Positions 25,584-33,960 of a stretch of DNA of 33,960 nt are shown piece after piece (the stretch's first letter is position 1; every line of letters starts with the position of its first letter). The DNA is from Oscillospiraceae bacterium (GTDB taxonomy: Bacteria; Bacillota; Clostridia; Oscillospirales; Oscillospiraceae), in assembly GCA_015068235.1 (NCBI GenBank), contig SVKY01000024.1, forward strand, positions 1-33,960. Direction: 5' to 3'. The notes under the pieces are model-generated. The model saw nothing but the letters and a program-made list of their open reading frames with translations. It searched no databases and was not told the origin of the DNA. Made by a program: the position numbers and the translations under genes.

Positions 25584-26555
25584 ATGCAGATGACCGATAT
25601 GGAAAAAATGCCATTAGTCAGCATTATTATCCCGTGCTATAATGGAGCAAAGACTCTTCGTATTTGCTTGGATTCCGTTTTGCAACAGACATATAAAAAT
25701 CTGGAAGTGATCACTGTAAATGATGGCTCTACAGATGACACAGAAGCGATCGTATCGTCATACGCAGATCGCTTTGAGAACGCCGGAATGACACTGCGAT
25801 ATGTTTATCAGGAAAATCAGGGCTTGGGCGCTGCGATCAATGCCGGCTTGTCGGTTTTCTCCGGTGATTATCTATGCTGGATCGATTGTGATGATTTTAT
25901 GCTTCCGGAATCGATTCGATTGCGCATGGAATACTTAGAAAGCCATCCGGAGTTTGCTGTTGTAACAAGTGATGCCTATTTGTTTGATGAAGCAGACCTT
26001 ACGACACCGACAGGGCGTGCATCTGCCGGAAAGAAAGAATTGGACAATCCTCATCAGTTTGAGCTCCTTTTGAGAGGGAAATCTATTTTTTGCGCAGGTT
26101 GCCATATGGTACGATCTTCTGCCTTTTTAGATGTTGTGCCGCAAAGAAAAATCTATCCTGCTCGCAGAGGACAGAATTGGCAAATGCTTCTGCCGGTTTA
26201 TTATAAATATAAACGTGTGTTTATTGACGAGCCGTTATATGGCTATGTCATTCATAAAACGTCAATGTCTGCTGCTGATGATACAAAGGAAAAATGGTGT
26301 ATTAGATATCGGGAGCATCTTGATATTGTTATGAATACGTTGGATTCCATCGACATGCCATATATGGAACGCAGAAAATACAAAAGAATTTTCAAGGTGA
26401 TTTTTGCAAGACAAATGCTCTATCTTGGTACTTCCTACAAGGACTGCTGGATGTTGTTGAAATATTTGATTCGGATCATTTTGTTAGGTGATTTCAAATG
26501 GTCGGATGCGAAATGGCTTTCTGGTCTACTTTCAAAAAGGTTTAAGAGGAAATAG
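25584..26555 (+). CDS. Glycosyltransferase family 2, second of a tandem paralogue pair
   Basis: 323 residues from ATG 25584; later Met codons (25590, 25599) are possible because the GGAAAA upstream is weak. It has SIIIPCYNGAKTLRI, VNDGSTDDT, NQGLGAAINAGL and DCDD (101-104), and shares ARRGQNWQMLLPVYYKYK and IDEPLYGYVIH with the preceding gene. The pair probably arose by duplication. It ends two bases before the flippase start. Confidence 0.9.
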   Translation: MQMTDMEKMPLVSIIIPCYNGAKTLRICLDSVLQQTYKNLEVITVNDGSTDDTEAIVSSYADRFENAGMTLRYVYQENQGLGAAINAGLSVFSGDYLCWIDCDDFMLPESIRLRMEYLESHPEFAVVTSDAYLFDEADLTTPTGRASAGKKELDNPHQFELLLRGKSIFCAGCHMVRSSAFLDVVPQRKIYPARRGQNWQMLLPVYYKYKRVFIDEPLYGYVIHKTSMSAADDTKEKWCIRYREHLDIVMNTLDSIDMPYMERRKYKRIFKVIFARQMLYLGTSYKDCWMLLKYLIRIILLGDFKWSDAKWLSGLLSKRFKRK

Positions 26556-26557
26556 TT

Positions 26558-28093
26558 ATGCAATCTCGATTAACTATGACAATGCGCAATGCGTTTTGGA
26601 GCTATTTTTCAATGATTGTGTCATTGGTCATACAATTTGTTTCGCACACTGTGTTTGTGTACTCTTTGGGTGAGAGATACTTGGGTGTAAATGGGCTTTT
26701 TGCGAACATTTTAGGTATTCTTTCTTTTACAGAGTTGGGAATTGGCACAGCGATCAATTTTAGCTTGTATAAGCCGGTTGCAAATGGCGATAAGGAAAAA
26801 ATCAAAGCATATATGCACTACTATAAGTGGGCGTATAGAATCATTGCGCTAATTATTACCGTGATAGGCTTGGCGCTATTCCCATTTTTGGACGTTTTGG
26901 TCAAGGATCCCGGCGATATTGGTGATATCCGCGTTTACTTTTTGCTCTTCCTGTTCAACACGGTAACATCATATTTTGTTTCCTACAAATTCAGCTTAGT
27001 AAATGCAGAACAAAAGAATTACATTTATACCAATATCAATTTGATCATGAACTTTACAAAGGTGATTGCTCAAATTATCGCATTGCTTCTATTTAGCAAT
27101 TATTTGGTTTATTTGCTGATCGGCACATTTGTTGGCTTGGTTCAGAAAATCTTTGTAAGTCTGTATTTTAACAAGCTCTATCCATATCTGAAAGAAAAAA
27201 ACGTTGAGAAGCTGGACAAGGAATCGAAAAAAACACTTGTCGATAAAATTAAGGCTTTGTTTGTCCATAAAGTCGGAGATGTCTGCGTACATCAAACCGA
27301 CAATATTATAGTATCCTCATTTATAAGCATTAAAATGGTAGGCTTGATCTCAAATTACAACCTACTTATCAATACGGTCAGCAGCTATATTAATGTTCTG
27401 TTCACCTCTGTAACTGGAAGTCTTGGAAATCTTGTTGCAACGGAATCCAAGGAACATCAGTATTCTGTATTTTGCACATATCGTTTTATTGCGTTTTGGT
27501 TCTATGGCTTTACGGCGATTGCGCTATTGACGCTTTCTACACCGTTTATCACTCTGTGGTTGGGAAAAGAAATGGTGGTTGACGAAATTGTTATAACGCT
27601 GATCATAATCAACTATTACATGATTGGTCACAGGATTTGCTTAAATAACATAAAATCCGCCGGCGGTGTGTTTGAACGTGATAAATATGTTGCGTTGGTT
27701 CAGGCTGTTGTAAATTTGGTGTTTTCGATTGGCTTGGTATATGTGATTGGCGTGGCAGGTGTATATGTCGGTACGATCATCCAGGGACTGGTGTCTACGA
27801 TCATTAAGCCGATCGTTTCGTATAAGCCGCTGTTTGGAATCAGCAGCAAATATTATTTTATTGATGCGGTCAAGTACGCCGTAGTAGTCGTGGTTGCGGG
27901 AGCTTTATGTATGTTATTGAGGTATGTTATAATGCCTGAGGTAACTATTTTACGCTTTATCGCTATTGCATTTATTGTTGTTGTAATTCCGAATGCACTT
28001 TTCTGGCTGTGCTTTAGAAAAAGAGCAGAATATCAATATGTCAAAGGTGTTATTGTAAATAAACTATTCAAAAGGCGAAAGGCAAAGGCATAA
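26558..28093 (+). CDS. Wzx-type lipid-linked oligosaccharide flippase
   Basis: 511 residues with 12-14 predicted membrane segments and a basic C-terminus (KRRKAKA). Conserved MOP/PST features are FVYSLGERYLGVNGLF and ELGIGTAINFSLYKP near the N-terminus and VHKVGDVCVHQTDNIIVSS mid-protein. It moves undecaprenyl-linked repeat units outward for the EpsG-like polymerase. AGAGGA precedes the ATG and only two bases separate it from the upstream GT2. Confidence 0.93.
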   Translation: MQSRLTMTMRNAFWSYFSMIVSLVIQFVSHTVFVYSLGERYLGVNGLFANILGILSFTELGIGTAINFSLYKPVANGDKEKIKAYMHYYKWAYRIIALIITVIGLALFPFLDVLVKDPGDIGDIRVYFLLFLFNTVTSYFVSYKFSLVNAEQKNYIYTNINLIMNFTKVIAQIIALLLFSNYLVYLLIGTFVGLVQKIFVSLYFNKLYPYLKEKNVEKLDKESKKTLVDKIKALFVHKVGDVCVHQTDNIIVSSFISIKMVGLISNYNLLINTVSSYINVLFTSVTGSLGNLVATESKEHQYSVFCTYRFIAFWFYGFTAIALLTLSTPFITLWLGKEMVVDEIVITLIIINYYMIGHRICLNNIKSAGGVFERDKYVALVQAVVNLVFSIGLVYVIGVAGVYVGTIIQGLVSTIIKPIVSYKPLFGISSKYYFIDAVKYAVVVVVAGALCMLLRYVIMPEVTILRFIAIAFIVVVIPNALFWLCFRKRAEYQYVKGVIVNKLFKRRKAKA

Positions 28094-28115
28094 AAACTAA
28101 AATGGAGGTCAGAGG

Positions 28116-29276
28116 ATGAATCAAATAAATACAGCGCTGATTTCCTGCATACGAGCTGCGTTAACAGAAGAAAGCGCAGATTGTGATGTTGCAAGCTGTA
28201 TTGGCGCTGCGTATACGCATGGGGTGACGAATCTGTTGTACTATGCAGCGGCGAAGATGCCGAAGGAGAAGCGACCGGAGGCAGGTCTCATGAGTATGCT
28301 GAAGCAGAACACCTATACGGCTATCGTTCGAGAAACGATGCAATGTCAGCTGTTAAAGGAGATTTACCGCCGTTTTGAGGATTCGAAGATCCGGTGCGTT
28401 GCACTCAAGGGCGTGGTGCTCAAGGAGTTATATCCAAAGCCGGAGTTGCGCTACATGTCGGATATCGATCTGCTGATTGATTCAACAAGAGCATCCGATG
28501 TGCGGAAGTATTTTGAGGAATTGGGCTGTCAGGTGCTTAATTTTGACAGCGGAGATACCGATCATTATCTCACTGCCGACGGACTGACGATCGAGGTTAA
28601 GAAATTTCTTTATGAGGAAAGCTTTAATCCGCAGACGTGGGATTTTCTGTCAAAAATTCTTTCACTTGCAGAGCCGATGGAAGGCTATGAATTTATCTGT
28701 CGGCTTCCAAATGAAGAGCACTATGTGTATTTGCTTTGCCATATGATCAAGCATTTGATCGACGGCGGCGTTGGCGTACGACCGGTTATGGACATTTGGT
28801 TTTGCAAGAATCGAATGGTAATGGATCATGATAAGCTTGCGCAGCTTTTGTCACAGCTGGAACTGACGCAGTTTGCCGCAACGGCAGAGCACCTTGCTTG
28901 TGTTTGGTTTGGCGATGCTGAGGCTGAACCGTTAGATCTCGAGCTTGGCGAATATATCCTTGGCAGCGGGGCGTTCGGAACAGATCAACAGCGTGTGGTT
29001 GACCGCATGCTGACAAAGAAATATGGAAAATCAAAATTTTCCTATATTTTTGCAAGGCTGTTTCCGCCATATAAGGCGATGCGGAAGTATTATCCGGTGT
29101 TACAAAAGATTCCCGTTTTGTTACCGGTATTTTGGATCTGGCGGATGATTTTTGCAGCGGTATATCGCAGGAAAAAGCTGACCGATGAGATTGCTGAGGT
29201 GGAGCAGGCAAATTCTGAGAGACTTCAAAAGAGAGCCGAGTTTCATAGGCGTTGCGGCATAAACATTATAAAATAA
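28116..29276 (+). CDS. NTP_transf_5-type nucleotidyltransferase family protein
   Basis: 386 residues; GGAGG and AGAGG precede the ATG. The core CVALKGVVLKELYP (94-107) and MSDIDLLID with Asp116/Asp118 match the uncharacterised nucleotidyltransferase family PF14907; a helical C-terminal half has a YVYLLCHMIKHL segment. The substrate is unknown. Members often occur in capsule or exosortase-type loci beside PqqD-like and signal-peptidase-like proteins, both of which open this same operon, so a shared pathway is inferred. Base composition matches the left arm of the operon rather than the AT-rich middle. Confidence 0.8.
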   Translation: MNQINTALISCIRAALTEESADCDVASCIGAAYTHGVTNLLYYAAAKMPKEKRPEAGLMSMLKQNTYTAIVRETMQCQLLKEIYRRFEDSKIRCVALKGVVLKELYPKPELRYMSDIDLLIDSTRASDVRKYFEELGCQVLNFDSGDTDHYLTADGLTIEVKKFLYEESFNPQTWDFLSKILSLAEPMEGYEFICRLPNEEHYVYLLCHMIKHLIDGGVGVRPVMDIWFCKNRMVMDHDKLAQLLSQLELTQFAATAEHLACVWFGDAEAEPLDLELGEYILGSGAFGTDQQRVVDRMLTKKYGKSKFSYIFARLFPPYKAMRKYYPVLQKIPVLLPVFWIWRMIFAAVYRRKKLTDEIAEVEQANSERLQKRAEFHRRCGINIIK

Positions 29277-29291
29277 GAGGAGAGGTTTTAT

Positions 29292-30158
29292 ATGAAAGGT
29301 ATTATTCTCGCAGGAGGCAAGGGAAGCAGACTTTATCCGATGACGAAGGCGGTGTCGAAGCCTTTGATTCCGATCTATGATAAACCTATGGTGTATTATC
29401 CGCTGGCGGTTTTGCTGAGAGCCGGCATTCGTGAGATTATGCTCATTACCGCTCCGGCAGATGTGGAGGCTTATAAGCGCGCGTTGGGTGATGGCAGTCA
29501 GTTTGGCGCCAGCATTACTTATGGTGTGCAATACGTCGCAAGAGGCATTGCCGACGCATTTTTGATTGCGGAGGATTTTATTGCGGGAGAGCGTTGCTGT
29601 TTAATTTTGGGCGACAACCTTTTCCATGGTTCGCAGTTAAAGAGCCTGCTCAAGGTTGCCTGCGAAAGAAGTGAAGGCGCAACCGTTTTCGGCTATCCCG
29701 TAAAGGATCCGACCGCTTACGGCGTTGTGGAATTTGACGACGATGGCAAGGTTCTTTCTATTGAGGAAAAGCCTAAGGCGCCGAAGTCTAAGTATGCAGT
29801 TCCCGGATTGTACTTCTATGACGGTGATGCGGTTGCTTTGGCAAAGACACTCAAGCCGTCAGCTCGCGGAGAGCTTGAGATCACATCGCTGAATGAGAAA
29901 TATTTGAAGCGTGGCAAGCTCCATGTGGAGCTGATGGAGCGTGGTATGGCGTGGCTGGATACCGGTACGCCTGAGGGTATTTTGAATGCTGCGCAGTTTG
30001 TTGAGGCGGTTCAGACCCGTCAGGGCTTATACATTGCCTGTCCCGAAGAGATTGCATGGCTGCAGGGCTTTATCAACGATGAGCAGCTGCGTGCCATCGG
30101 CAATGAATTAAAAATGACAGAGTACGGTCAGTACCTGTTGAGCTTACTGGAGAAATAA
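29292..30158 (+). CDS. rmlA: Glucose-1-phosphate thymidylyltransferase
   Basis: 288 residues, normal for RmlA. It starts KGIILAGGKGSRLYPMT with the nucleotide-binding signature and Lys24 region KPLIPIYDKPM, has LGDN with metal-binding Asp108, FGYPVKDPTAYGVVEF, EKPKAPKS and WLDTGTPEGIL. It makes dTDP-glucose from dTTP and glucose 1-phosphate for deoxy sugars such as rhamnose. The usual rmlB, rmlC and rmlD partners are not in the window. GGAGAGG lies upstream of the ATG, and the stop shares a base with the next start. Confidence 0.94.
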   Translation: MKGIILAGGKGSRLYPMTKAVSKPLIPIYDKPMVYYPLAVLLRAGIREIMLITAPADVEAYKRALGDGSQFGASITYGVQYVARGIADAFLIAEDFIAGERCCLILGDNLFHGSQLKSLLKVACERSEGATVFGYPVKDPTAYGVVEFDDDGKVLSIEEKPKAPKSKYAVPGLYFYDGDAVALAKTLKPSARGELEITSLNEKYLKRGKLHVELMERGMAWLDTGTPEGILNAAQFVEAVQTRQGLYIACPEEIAWLQGFINDEQLRAIGNELKMTEYGQYLLSLLEK

Positions 30159-31993
30159 TGAACGAGAAATTACAGCGCATTTTACCGACGGTACAAAAGC
30201 CGGCACGTTATGTCGGCGGTGAGTATCATCAGATCATTAAGGACAAGCATGAAGTTGATTTGAGAGTGGCATTTTGTTTTCCGGACACCTATGAGATCGG
30301 AATGTCGAATCTTGGTATGCGCATTTTGTATGCGATCATGAATCGGATGCAGGGCGTTTGGTGTGAGCGTGTTTTTGCGCCGTGGGGAGACATGGAGCAG
30401 GCGATGCGTGAAAACGATATCCCTCTATATGCACTCGAAAGCGGTGATGCGCTTTCGCAGTTCGACATGATCGCTTTTACCGTCGGCTACGAGATGAGCT
30501 ATACGAATATTTTGAATATGCTTCGCATGGGCAACATTCCGCTGCACAGGGAAGACCGTACGGATTTGAAGCATATGGTTTTTGCGGGCGGTGCTTGTAT
30601 GTATAATCCCGAGCCGCTTGCGGATTTTGTCGATTTCTTTTCCATCGGTGAGGGAGAAGAGGTGACGGTTGAGATTTTGGAGCTTTACCGAAAAGCAAAA
30701 GCCGAAGGCTGGTCCAAAGCACGGTTTTTGATGGAAGCTTCCAAAATCGATGGCATCTATGTCCCCTCCATGTACGAGCATAGCTATCATTCAGACGGTA
30801 CATTGCGCACCATCACGGCAAAGGACGGTGCACCTGAAAGGGTTACAAAACGCATCGTGCAGAATTTGGATGATGCGCTTTATCCGACGGATATTATTGT
30901 GCCGAATACCGAGATCGTGCATGATCGTTCCAATTTGGAGGTCATGCGTGGCTGTATTCGAGGCTGTCGCTTCTGTCAGGCGGGCTTTACTTATCGACCT
31001 GTTAGGCCGAGAAGCCCTGCGAAGCTTTTGACACAGGCAATCGAATCTCTCGAAAATTCCGGTTGCCATGAGATCACGCTTTCAAGCCTTTCTACCTCTG
31101 ATTATAAGTACCTGCCTGAGCTTGCTGATTCGATGCTTGACTATTGTGAGCCAAGGAAGATTAATTTATCTGTGCCGTCCTTGCGTGTGGATAATTTTTC
31201 CCGAGAGCTGATGCTCAGGCTTCAAAAGGTCAGAAAAAGCGGATTGACCTTTGCGCCCGAGGCAGGAACCCAACGCTTGCGTGATGCAATTAATAAGAAT
31301 GTCACGGAAGAGGAAATTTTGCAGACCTGCCGCATTGCCTTTGAGGGCGGTTGGAACAGCGTTAAGCTCTATTTTATGCTTGGACTTCCGACAGAAACCG
31401 ATGAGGATGTTTTGGGAATTGCGGATTTGGTATACAAGATCCTAAAAACATGGAGAGCATATGCGGTGAACAAAAAGCGTGGCTGCCGTATTCATGTGGC
31501 AACGGCATTCTTTGTGCCAAAGCCCTTTACTCCTTTCCAATGGGAAAAGCAGATCACGCCCGAGGAATATTTGCGCAGAGCGAAGCTGTTGAAGGAAAAT
31601 ATGCCGTCAAAGAGCATTGAGTATAATTACCATGCGGCTGATTTGAGCCATTTAGAGGCTGTTTTGGCTCGTGGTGACCGTCGATTGGGTGCAGTTATTG
31701 AAGAGGCTGTCAACCGTGGCGCAAAGATGGATGGCTGGGATGAGTATTTTTCCTATCAGACATGGCTCGACAGTTTCCGTGCCTGCGGTATTGATCCTGA
31801 TTTTTATGCTTCGAGAGGCTTTGCAGACGATGAACTGCTGCCGTGGAGCACTATTTCCGACGGTGTGCAGGAAGAATATTTGCGCCGTGAGCGTGAGAAA
31901 GCATATCGCTCGGAAACCACACCCGATTGTCGCACGCAATGCAGCGCCTGTGGCGCCAATTGCCTGCTGAACGGAGGTCGCTGCGATGCGTAG
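30158..31993 (+). CDS. TIGR03960-family B12-binding-like radical SAM protein
   Basis: 611 residues. The N-terminal 200 residues resemble a B12-binding-like domain (DTYEIGMSNLGMRIL, FAGGACMYNPEP, SIGEGEE). The radical SAM cluster is CIRGCRFC (Cys266, Cys270, Cys273), followed by TFAPEAGTQRLRD. The tail has extra cysteines (TQCSACGANC). The family is nearly always paired with the next gene, and its chemistry is not established; the tRNA-modification-like MiaB/YgiQ relatives are only distant. It starts on the last base of the rmlA stop, which links the polysaccharide operon to these genes. Confidence 0.88.
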   Translation: MNEKLQRILPTVQKPARYVGGEYHQIIKDKHEVDLRVAFCFPDTYEIGMSNLGMRILYAIMNRMQGVWCERVFAPWGDMEQAMRENDIPLYALESGDALSQFDMIAFTVGYEMSYTNILNMLRMGNIPLHREDRTDLKHMVFAGGACMYNPEPLADFVDFFSIGEGEEVTVEILELYRKAKAEGWSKARFLMEASKIDGIYVPSMYEHSYHSDGTLRTITAKDGAPERVTKRIVQNLDDALYPTDIIVPNTEIVHDRSNLEVMRGCIRGCRFCQAGFTYRPVRPRSPAKLLTQAIESLENSGCHEITLSSLSTSDYKYLPELADSMLDYCEPRKINLSVPSLRVDNFSRELMLRLQKVRKSGLTFAPEAGTQRLRDAINKNVTEEEILQTCRIAFEGGWNSVKLYFMLGLPTETDEDVLGIADLVYKILKTWRAYAVNKKRGCRIHVATAFFVPKPFTPFQWEKQITPEEYLRRAKLLKENMPSKSIEYNYHAADLSHLEAVLARGDRRLGAVIEEAVNRGAKMDGWDEYFSYQTWLDSFRACGIDPDFYASRGFADDELLPWSTISDGVQEEYLRREREKAYRSETTPDCRTQCSACGANCLLNGGRCDA

Positions 31994-32627
31994 AATGCTG
32001 TTTGAGAAGAAAGGGACTGCGATTTGGATGTCCCATTTGGATACGATGCGGTTGATGCAGCGCGCATTCCGCCGTGCAGGCGTGCTGCTGCACCACTCGC
32101 AGGGCTATACACCGCATGCATATGTTTCGATGCTTCTTCCGCTGAGCGTAGGCGTTGAAAGCGAGTGCGAGATCATGGAATATGAGCTTGATGCAGAGCT
32201 GACCATCACACCGCAGGAGATGAATGCGGTTTTGCCTGAGGGTGTGCGTGTGCTCAATGTTTACGAAAGCGCAAGAAAAGGCAAGGAGCTTACTCATCTT
32301 CGTGCGCAGCTGAAGCTGCACTATGATCATGAGGCTCCCTGTGCTATTGAAATTGAAGAATTGTTGTCAAAAACGGAATTAATTGTCGAAAAACGCACAA
32401 AACGTGGTGTGGATAATGTAGATATTCGACCGCTTGTGAAAGAGGTCCGAATTACTGCGGCGCAAAATGAGATCATTCTTGATTGCATTGTCTGTGCACA
32501 AAATCCGTCGCTGAATCCGATGCTTTTGCCATCTGCGATCGAACGATATTTGCCAACACATCGGGCGGATTTCGTGACTTGCTGCAGAATGGAGATCTAC
32601 GATGCACAGGGAGAGATCTTCCGATAG
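31986..32627 (+). CDS. TIGR03936-family radical SAM-associated protein (DUF2344)
   Basis: 213 residues; ATG 31986 lies eight bases inside the previous gene, with GGAGG upstream. It opens with MRRMLFEKKGTAIWMSHLDTMRLMQRAFRRAG and has SMLLPLSVGVESECE, the family hallmarks. It is the standard partner of the TIGR03960 protein and in some bacteria is fused to it. Function is unknown; the overlap supports a joint complex. Confidence 0.88.
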   Translation: MRRMLFEKKGTAIWMSHLDTMRLMQRAFRRAGVLLHHSQGYTPHAYVSMLLPLSVGVESECEIMEYELDAELTITPQEMNAVLPEGVRVLNVYESARKGKELTHLRAQLKLHYDHEAPCAIEIEELLSKTELIVEKRTKRGVDNVDIRPLVKEVRITAAQNEIILDCIVCAQNPSLNPMLLPSAIERYLPTHRADFVTCCRMEIYDAQGEIFR

Positions 32628-32637
32628 GAGAAATAAC

Positions 32638-32808
32638 ATGCCGAATTGCGAAGATTGCTGGAATTATAATTTTGATGAAGAAACTGAGGAGTATTACTGC
32701 TCCATGGACATCGATGAGGATGAGTGGTACCGAATCCATGCCCATTATCACGGCAACTGTCCGTTTTTCCGACAAGCAGATGATTATTACACTGCGCATA
32801 GACAATAA
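32638..32808 (+). CDS. Small Cys-containing protein, DUF6472-like
   Basis: 56 residues from ATG 32638, with GGAG eight bases upstream. It reads MPNCEDCWNY...YYCSMDIDEDE...GNCPFF, with CxxC plus single Cys at 21 and 41, and many Asp, Glu and Tyr. Four cysteines suggest a small metal site. I recognise the pattern from DUF6472 proteins of Clostridia. The start choice excludes an earlier in-frame start that would overlap the previous gene. No role is known. Confidence 0.7.
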   Translation: MPNCEDCWNYNFDEETEEYYCSMDIDEDEWYRIHAHYHGNCPFFRQADDYYTAHRQ

Positions 32809-32828
32809 CCAAAAGGGGAGTATTTATC

Positions 32829-33827
32829 ATGAGTGTACTTGTGACCGGCGGTGCCGGCTTTATCGGCAGTCATACCTGCGTGGAGCTGTTGAACAGCGGC
32901 TATGATGTGGTCGTAGCAGATAACCTGTGCAATTCAAAGCCTGACGTCATGGACCGAATTGCCTTGATCTGCGGAAAGAAGCCTGTTTTTTATCAAATTG
33001 ATGTGTGTGACTGTGAGGCACTGCGTTGTATTTTTCAGCAGCATCAAATCGACGCTGTGATTCATTTTGCAGGCTTAAAGGCTGTCGGTGAGAGCTGTGG
33101 CATTCCGCTGCGTTATTACCGCAATAATTTGGATTCGACATTGTCGCTTTTGGAATGCATGCAGGAGTTTGGCTGCAAGAAGATCGTTTTTTCTTCTTCG
33201 GCAACGGTTTACGGACCCTCCAATCCTTCACCTTATACGGAGGATATGCCGGTCAATACTGCCACGAATCCCTACGGATGGACAAAGGTTTTCATTGAGC
33301 AGATCCTGCGTGACACCGCTGCTGCGGATGCAGATTTTTCAGCGATCAATCTTCGATACTTCAATCCTATCGGCGCCCATGAATCGGGATTGATCGGTGA
33401 TGATCCCGACGGTATTCCCAATAATTTGATGCCGTATATCGTTCGGGTTGCCGCAGGACAGTTGGAGAAGCTGACAATTTTCGGAGATGATTATCCTACA
33501 GCCGATGGCAGCTGCGTGAGAGACTATATTCACGTTGTCGATCTTGCGAAGGGACATCTAAAGGCGTTGGAATATGCCAATATGAACCGAGGCGTCGAGG
33601 CGTTTAACCTTGGTACGGGCAATGGCTCGAGCGTTTTTGAGTTAGTTGAAGCGTTTGAGAACGCAAATAATCTTACGGTCAATCGTGTGATCGGCGCACG
33701 ACGTGATGGCGATTTGCCTGCGGTTTGGGCAGATACGCAAAAGGCGAAAGAAAAGCTGAACTGGTCTGCAGAAAAGACAGTGCAGGAAATGTGCGCCGAT
33801 AGCTGGAATTTCGTAAAAAAGAAATAA
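32829..33827 (+). CDS. galE: UDP-glucose 4-epimerase
   Basis: 332 residues; AGGGGAG about ten bases before the ATG. It has SVLVTGGAGFIGSH (2-15), SSSATVYG, catalytic Tyr149-x3-Lys153 in NPYGWTK, NLRYFNPIGAH and DYIHVVDLAKGH, the GalE-specific landmarks that separate it from the WbpP-type enzyme at 12085. It interconverts UDP-glucose and UDP-galactose for the glycan or Leloir pathway. The terminator follows within 40 bases. Confidence 0.95.
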   Translation: MSVLVTGGAGFIGSHTCVELLNSGYDVVVADNLCNSKPDVMDRIALICGKKPVFYQIDVCDCEALRCIFQQHQIDAVIHFAGLKAVGESCGIPLRYYRNNLDSTLSLLECMQEFGCKKIVFSSSATVYGPSNPSPYTEDMPVNTATNPYGWTKVFIEQILRDTAAADADFSAINLRYFNPIGAHESGLIGDDPDGIPNNLMPYIVRVAAGQLEKLTIFGDDYPTADGSCVRDYIHVVDLAKGHLKALEYANMNRGVEAFNLGTGNGSSVFELVEAFENANNLTVNRVIGARRDGDLPAVWADTQKAKEKLNWSAEKTVQEMCADSWNFVKKK

Positions 33828-33862
33828 TAAAATGGGGCTGTAAAAAAAGTCCCCAAAAAAGA

Positions 33863-33899
33863 GCAGCCTGTGCCGTAAGGTACAGGCTGCAAATTTTTT
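33863..33899 (+). terminator. Rho-independent terminator after galE
   Basis: A 12-base stem GCAGCCTGTGCC / GGTACAGGCTGC with one wobble or mismatch and a GTAA loop is followed by AAATTTTTT. This is a strong intrinsic terminator closing the gene run that starts near 4.5 kb. Confidence 0.85.
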
Positions 33900-33903
33900 A
33901 GAG

Positions 33904-33937
33904 AAAGGGCTGCAATCGGTAGAAATTGCAGCCCTTT
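33904..33937. repeat. Perfect 13-base inverted repeat of unclear role
   Basis: AAAGGGCTGCAAT at 33904-33916 and its exact reverse complement at 33925-33937 flank an 8-base loop. There is no T-run after it on the plus strand, and on the minus strand the following bases are CTCTAAAAAATTT. It could be a second terminator-like hairpin for an unseen gene or the end of a small intergenic repeat. Confidence 0.6.
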
Positions 33938-33960
33938 GGTGGTATAATTTAACTGCCATG

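Noticed and set aside
32483-32905. Plus-strand frame of 140 codons bridging three genes
   Set aside because: It overlaps the DUF2344, small Cys and galE genes out of frame, and its translation shows no conserved motif.
33943-33948. TATAAT near the right edge as a promoter
   Set aside because: No acceptable -35 box lies 16-18 bases upstream (TAGAAA), and the downstream gene is outside the window.

Overview
The window looks like chromosomal DNA of a Gram-positive gut-type Clostridia, probably an Oscillospirales or Ruminococcaceae relative. This is inferred from moderate base composition, strong AGGAGG-type ribosome binding sites, a paired radical SAM gene set and a small DUF6472-like protein typical of Clostridia, and an outward-facing surface protein with ruminococcal-style CxxC/ATGH repeats. 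There are no rRNA, tRNA, CRISPR or transposase genes that I can see.

Layout: (1) bases 1-4346, minus strand, one very large secreted protein that runs off the left edge. It has a signal peptide, a caspase-like (clan CD) peptidase domain, Flg_new/InlB-like repeats, three beta-rich modules and Cys-rich ATGH repeats. (2) A short divergent promoter region, 4347-4546. (3) From 4547 to about 30158, plus strand, a long near-continuous exopolysaccharide/capsule operon of the Wzx/Wzy type. (4) 30158-33827, plus strand, a two-gene radical SAM set, a small Cys protein and galE. (5) A terminator plus further inverted repeats at the right edge.

How the polysaccharide genes fit together (inference from families): a CapD/PglF-type dehydratase, a UDP-HexNAc dehydrogenase (WbpO/TviB type) and a UDP-HexNAc 4-epimerase (WbpP/TviC type) make UDP-linked 6-deoxy-keto sugar and probably UDP-GalNAcA. 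A PglC-like phosphoglycosyltransferase starts the unit on undecaprenyl phosphate. Ten intact glycosyltransferases (two GT4, one GT32-like and seven candidates below, six of them GT2 plus the extra tandem GT2 copy counted separately in the feature list) and one broken GT2 extend it. A pyruvyl transferase and two ATP-grasp enzymes probably decorate it. An EpsG-like polymerase and a Wzx flippase polymerise and export it. RmlA supplies dTDP-glucose, though rmlBCD are absent here.

The unusual parts are: a translationally coupled HpcH/HpaI aldolase and D-2-hydroxyacid dehydrogenase inside the sugar operon, suggesting a dedicated hydroxy-acid substituent; a PqqD-like protein and Ser/His S26-like peptidase opening the operon, with a matching NTP_transf_5 nucleotidyltransferase closing it 23 kb later but no peptide precursor or maturase; an AT-rich block at about 13.9-17.2 kb that looks acquired; and a GT2 gene reduced to its two ends by an internal deletion.
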